From an uncultured Flavobacteriales bacterium (GTDB taxonomy: Bacteria; Bacteroidota; Bacteroidia; Flavobacteriales_D; Crocinitomicaceae): a stretch of DNA of 64,000 bases. Each line of letters opens with the position of its first letter. Position 1 is the first letter of the stretch. The notes under the pieces were generated by a model. The model did no database searches. It was not told the origin of the DNA and saw nothing but the letters and a program-made list of their open reading frames with translations. The position numbers and the translations under genes were made by a program. Location: contig CAJXJK010000001.1 of assembly GCA_913054135.1 (NCBI GenBank), positions 62,001 to 126,000 of the forward strand. Direction: 5' to 3'. This document shows positions 61,381 through 64,000 of this stretch, in pieces.

Positions 61381-61879
61381 AACCTTACCATCTTATTACG
61401 AAAAGTATGTAAACCTTGCAGGAGATGGAGACTTTATGAATGAGTTAATGTCAGGTGGATTACAACTCTTTATAGACAATGCCGATAAACTCGAAGCACT
61501 AGGTCAAAAAACATATGCCGAAGGCAAATGGACAGTTCAAGAAATGCTTGAGCATTTAATGGATACTGAAAGATTGTTTCAATCGAGATGTCTGCGTTTT
61601 GCAAGAGCCGACAAAACAGACTTACCCGGATATGATGAAGATTTGTATGCTAATAACGCGCGTTCAAATGATATCCCTTTAAGAAAGTTGCTCTCAGATT
61701 ATAGATTATTGAGATCGTCATCAATTGCTATGTTCTCTAACTTTAATGAAGAAGAACTGCAAAGAACAGGAACTGCAAATGGCCAAGAAATATCGGTACT
61801 AGCAATGGCTTTTATTATGATTGGCCATCCTATTCATCACTTCAATGTTTTAGAAGAACGTTATTTCGGTTTGATTTAG
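61361..61879 (+). CDS. DinB-family protein
   Basis: From the ATG at 61361 (MRKDQIKTLPSYYEKYVNLAG) the product has 172 residues forming the DinB four-helix bundle. Likely metal-binding histidines lie in KWTVQEMLEHLMDTERLF and GHPIHHFNVLEERY. DinB-like proteins are often metal-dependent thiol-S-transferases, using bacillithiol or similar, though most are untested. A longer in-frame start upstream would lie deep inside the GNAT gene. The overlap with GNAT suggests co-translation. Confidence 0.9.
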   Translation: MRKDQIKTLPSYYEKYVNLAGDGDFMNELMSGGLQLFIDNADKLEALGQKTYAEGKWTVQEMLEHLMDTERLFQSRCLRFARADKTDLPGYDEDLYANNARSNDIPLRKLLSDYRLLRSSSIAMFSNFNEEELQRTGTANGQEISVLAMAFIMIGHPIHHFNVLEERYFGLI

Positions 61880-61911
61880 TTACCTTTTTCAAAAAGGAGA
61901 CATTCATAAAC

Positions 61912-62331
61912 ATGAAAGCACTACTAATTATTGGCACCATTCTGCTAACTAGTTTTACTCCAAATCCAAATGACTTTTTTGTTGGGAAATGGGTTTTCTC
62001 TGAATTCAGACCATTTAATGATAAATATAAAGTGATTGATGAGAAAGCAAAAGACTATAATTCAGAGTTTGTATTTTATAAAGACGGTAGATTCACCCAA
62101 ACTATTAATGGCGAATCAGTGAATGGCAAATACGCTTTAAAGAAGCCAAATAAAATTGAGTTTGTTGACAAAGATGGAAACTGGACTGTGAGATGGCCTA
62201 AAAATACCGAAGACCCTTACCCTAGAACCGAAGCTATAGATTTTCCTTATCCAGTGGTCATGATGGTAAGTGATGAAGAAGGGAACGAATTCTTAATGGA
62301 AATTGATTGTCTTTACAAAAAGGTAGATTAA
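61912..62331 (+). CDS. Small secreted lipocalin-like protein
   Basis: The 139 residues have a signal peptide (MKALLIIGTILLTSFT) and a beta-barrel-like body that opens FFVGKWVFSEFRP and contains FYKDGRFTQTINGESVNGKYAL and IEFVDKDGNWTVRW. This G-x-W start followed by a strand-turn pattern is usual in small lipocalin-like proteins of Bacteroidota. No ligand is known. Its stop overlaps that of the convergent apbE by four bases within a perfect palindrome. Confidence 0.75.
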   Translation: MKALLIIGTILLTSFTPNPNDFFVGKWVFSEFRPFNDKYKVIDEKAKDYNSEFVFYKDGRFTQTINGESVNGKYALKKPNKIEFVDKDGNWTVRWPKNTEDPYPRTEAIDFPYPVVMMVSDEEGNEFLMEIDCLYKKVD

Positions 62332-63425
62332 TCTACAATCAACTCACCAAAGCCCTCAGTGAAATAAGTTTCAAGTCGATCTTTCTTATTCGTGAAAATG
62401 AGATATGCTTCAAGACCTAAATGTCTGTTATCATTCACAAATTTTATTCCTTCGTCTGGTCCCATCACCATTAAAGCCGTAGCATAAGCATCTGCCATTG
62501 CGCAATCTGGAGCAACAACAGTAGCACTCAATAAAGTATGCTTAACAGGGTATCCAGTTTTTGGATTTAAGGTGTGAGAATATTTAAGGCCGTCTTTTTC
62601 ATAGAACTTTCTATAAGAACCTGAAGTTGCAATTGATTGATTCTCTAATTGAACAATTTCTTGTAACACTCTATCAGAAGCGTCTGATCCTTCAATTGGC
62701 TTGTCAATTCCTATGCGCCAAAACTCTTTCTCTGAATTTTTACCTGCCACTCTAATTTCACCTCCAATTTCAATAAAGTAATTCTTCGCACCTTTTGAAC
62801 TAATCAATTCAGCCAATACATCAACAGCTTGACCTTGTGCTATGGCATTAAAATCAAGCTTTGCATTAGGTGTGTTTTTATCAATAGTAGATGCTGGAAT
62901 TGTATCACTAAATCCATCTCTTTCCATGATCAATTGATGAAAATTGAAATGATATCCATTTGTAAAAGATGTTAATGCTCTCAAAGAATCAACTGCTATA
63001 GAATCTGGCACATTTTCAATGTCTTTAAAGAATCCCCAACCCGCTACCAATGGATAGACTGTTGGATCAAAAAGTCCGTTCGTCTCTTTGTAAACGATCT
63101 GAGACATTTGGTAGCAATCATTGAAAAATCCATTCTTATCATCATAATTAAATTCACCTGCGGCTGCGTCATTTAACTTACTCACAATTGAATTTGGGAT
63201 GTAAGTAGAAAGCGCCAAATCAAATTCATGCAAAACTGAATCAACCTCTTTTGAAGTCAATTCAATAGGGTCGTTAACTATAATTGAATAGGTAGTTCCT
63301 TGTGTGTTCCCAAACAATTCAATTCGTTCAGACGCATTATCTTCTTTGTCGATATTATTTTCAGGAGAAGAACCTCCACAAGAAAAAAGAAATAAGAAAA
63401 GAGGGATTAAGGGGTAATGTTTCAT
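62328..63425 (-). CDS. apbE: FAD:protein FMN transferase (ApbE)
   Basis: ApbE covalently attaches FMN to threonines of extracytoplasmic flavoproteins such as NqrB/NqrC and RnfG. The 365-residue lipoprotein has the signal LFLFLFSC (Cys16) and an intact fold. YSIIVNDPIELT is followed by DLALSTYIPNSIVSKLN, the FAD site NAIAQGQAVDVLAELI, the GGEIRVAGKN segment and the Mg-binding C-terminal ADAYATALMVMG. It is seven bases after the acidic gene on the same strand. No nqr gene is in the window, but in many Bacteroidota apbE sits near nqr, which could lie beyond the right edge (inference). Confidence 0.93.
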   Translation of the reverse strand: MKHYPLIPLFLFLFSCGGSSPENNIDKEDNASERIELFGNTQGTTYSIIVNDPIELTSKEVDSVLHEFDLALSTYIPNSIVSKLNDAAAGEFNYDDKNGFFNDCYQMSQIVYKETNGLFDPTVYPLVAGWGFFKDIENVPDSIAVDSLRALTSFTNGYHFNFHQLIMERDGFSDTIPASTIDKNTPNAKLDFNAIAQGQAVDVLAELISSKGAKNYFIEIGGEIRVAGKNSEKEFWRIGIDKPIEGSDASDRVLQEIVQLENQSIATSGSYRKFYEKDGLKYSHTLNPKTGYPVKHTLLSATVVAPDCAMADAYATALMVMGPDEGIKFVNDNRHLGLEAYLIFTNKKDRLETYFTEGFGELIVD

Positions 63426-63432
63426 TTAGGTA

Positions 63433-64000
63433 TTAATTTCTACCAACCTGTGCAGAACTTGTTTCATTATTCCACTGGTATTCAGTAATTGGTTGTCCAT
63501 TACGTGTATAAGATTCGTGCCCGTATCTTGAAGATACTTTTTCATACACTTTTCCAGAACCATTATTAACAACAATTCTTCTTACCACATATGACTTTAA
63601 AACACCTTGTGAATCATTAATTGCAAAACTCTCTTCAGTAACACCTTGAGGGAATTTTTTACCCAACTCATTTTCAAGCTCAGGCGTGATTTTAGTAATA
63701 TCAATTTCTTTCAAGCTTTCAGCATAGTCTTGACTTTCGTTCAATGATGCTTCATTTTGAATTTCATCATCTTTCAAATGATCGATATGATCTTCCATCA
63801 TGTCGGCTTGGTTATCTTCATTCACAACTTGCTTGTCATAACCTTCTTTGTCTTTAGCTGTTTTATCATCTAACATCTCCTCAGCATAATCTTTCATATC
63901 CATGCCTTTGTCAATGTTATCATCAGCTAATTCATTGTCTTTTTTATTGATTTCATCTTGAATATCAATCACCACTTCTTCGTATCCTTCTCTCTTCTCA
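63433..64000 (-). CDS. Acidic protein of unknown function, C-terminal part
   Basis: An open minus-strand frame enters from the right edge and ends at 63433, giving at least 189 residues of a longer protein. It has a low-complexity Asp/Glu/Lys segment (DEINKKDNELADDNIDKG and on, to about position 120 of the visible part), probably helical. A conserved-looking C-terminal domain follows with GKKFPQGVTEESFAIND, KSYVVRRIVVNNGSGKVYEKV and NGQPITEYQWNNE. The latter pattern occurs in proteins of Bacteroidota that I cannot name. It is co-directional with apbE and separated from it by seven bases. Confidence 0.7.
   Translation of the reverse strand, partial: EKREGYEEVVIDIQDEINKKDNELADDNIDKGMDMKDYAEEMLDDKTAKDKEGYDKQVVNEDNQADMMEDHIDHLKDDEIQNEASLNESQDYAESLKEIDITKITPELENELGKKFPQGVTEESFAINDSQGVLKSYVVRRIVVNNGSGKVYEKVSSRYGHESYTRNGQPITEYQWNNETSSAQVGRN

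Noticed and set aside
1-64000. Transposases, integrases, phage genes, rRNA, tRNA or a biosynthetic gene cluster
   Set aside because: Both strands were read for these and none was found; all large frames belong to chromosomal families or secreted proteins.

Overview
The window looks like a piece of chromosome from a low-GC, probably marine or freshwater member of Bacteroidota, most likely order Flavobacteriales. Reasons seen here: four proteins end in type IX secretion (T9SS) sorting domains, one of them followed by a PorP/SprF partner; several starts are preceded by Bacteroidota-type -7 boxes (TAnnTTTG, or the recurring variant TATCTTTA) instead of strong Shine-Dalgarno sites; and marker families such as DUF5777, DUF4919, DUF5684, a VTC/DUF4956 pair and VPS10-like BNR proteins are typical of this phylum. 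The family name is inference and I would not go below order. No rRNA, tRNA, insertion sequence, prophage or CRISPR array is recognisable.

Layout. 1-9.2 kb is mainly core metabolism: NhaD antiporter and glutamate-type dehydrogenase after anmK, an acyl-CoA dehydrogenase, a lipoprotein, then pgk-murF with a one-base stop/start overlap. 9.2-12.1 kb is a group of secreted haem-binding candidates: a T9SS protein with a CxxCH site, a DUF5777 outer-membrane barrel and a membrane-anchored c-type cytochrome. 12.2-18.7 kb holds recG, a TonB-C-like small protein, an SGNH/PKD T9SS protein, the DUF4956/VTC pair, cdd and a DUF4919 protein. 19.0-21.4 kb is pdhA-pdhC (E1-beta is not here). 21.4-26.3 kb has a membrane protein, a frameshifted OmpA-family gene, an acyltransferase/glycosyltransferase pair and fabD. 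26.4-31.6 kb is an acidic T9SS protein divergent from a histidine kinase/response regulator operon, facing a second TPR histidine kinase. 31.7-38.6 kb has membrane proteins, an SPFH protein, MarC, an endonuclease/exonuclease/phosphatase-family protein and two tandem WG-like repeat proteins. 38.9-51.2 kb has a VPS10/BNR protein, a ComM-like ATPase, a universal stress protein and a 1593-residue T9SS adhesin-like protein with PorP.

51.2-52.9 kb is the most accessory-looking stretch: two ssb paralogues separated by a four-helix-bundle (S23-type) gene, with a perfect 7-copy heptamer repeat, an inverted repeat, helically phased CGTTTRT repeats and a GC-rich structured 3' region. 53.6-57.2 kb carries a partner-switching module: a TPR-PP2C phosphatase, a SiaC-like phosphoprotein and a SiaB-like kinase that has two complete tandem kinase domains. 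57.4-64 kb contains a DUF2071 protein with a methyltransferase, a lipoprotein, alkaline phosphatase, GNAT and DinB proteins, an ApbE flavin transferase and a truncated acidic protein.

The best candidates for something new are the double-headed SiaB module, the DUF5777/cytochrome cluster as a possible outer-membrane electron route, the ssb/four-helix-bundle locus with its repeats, and the divergent T9SS-protein/two-component pair with phased repeats in its promoter. All four are hypotheses from sequence reading without any search.
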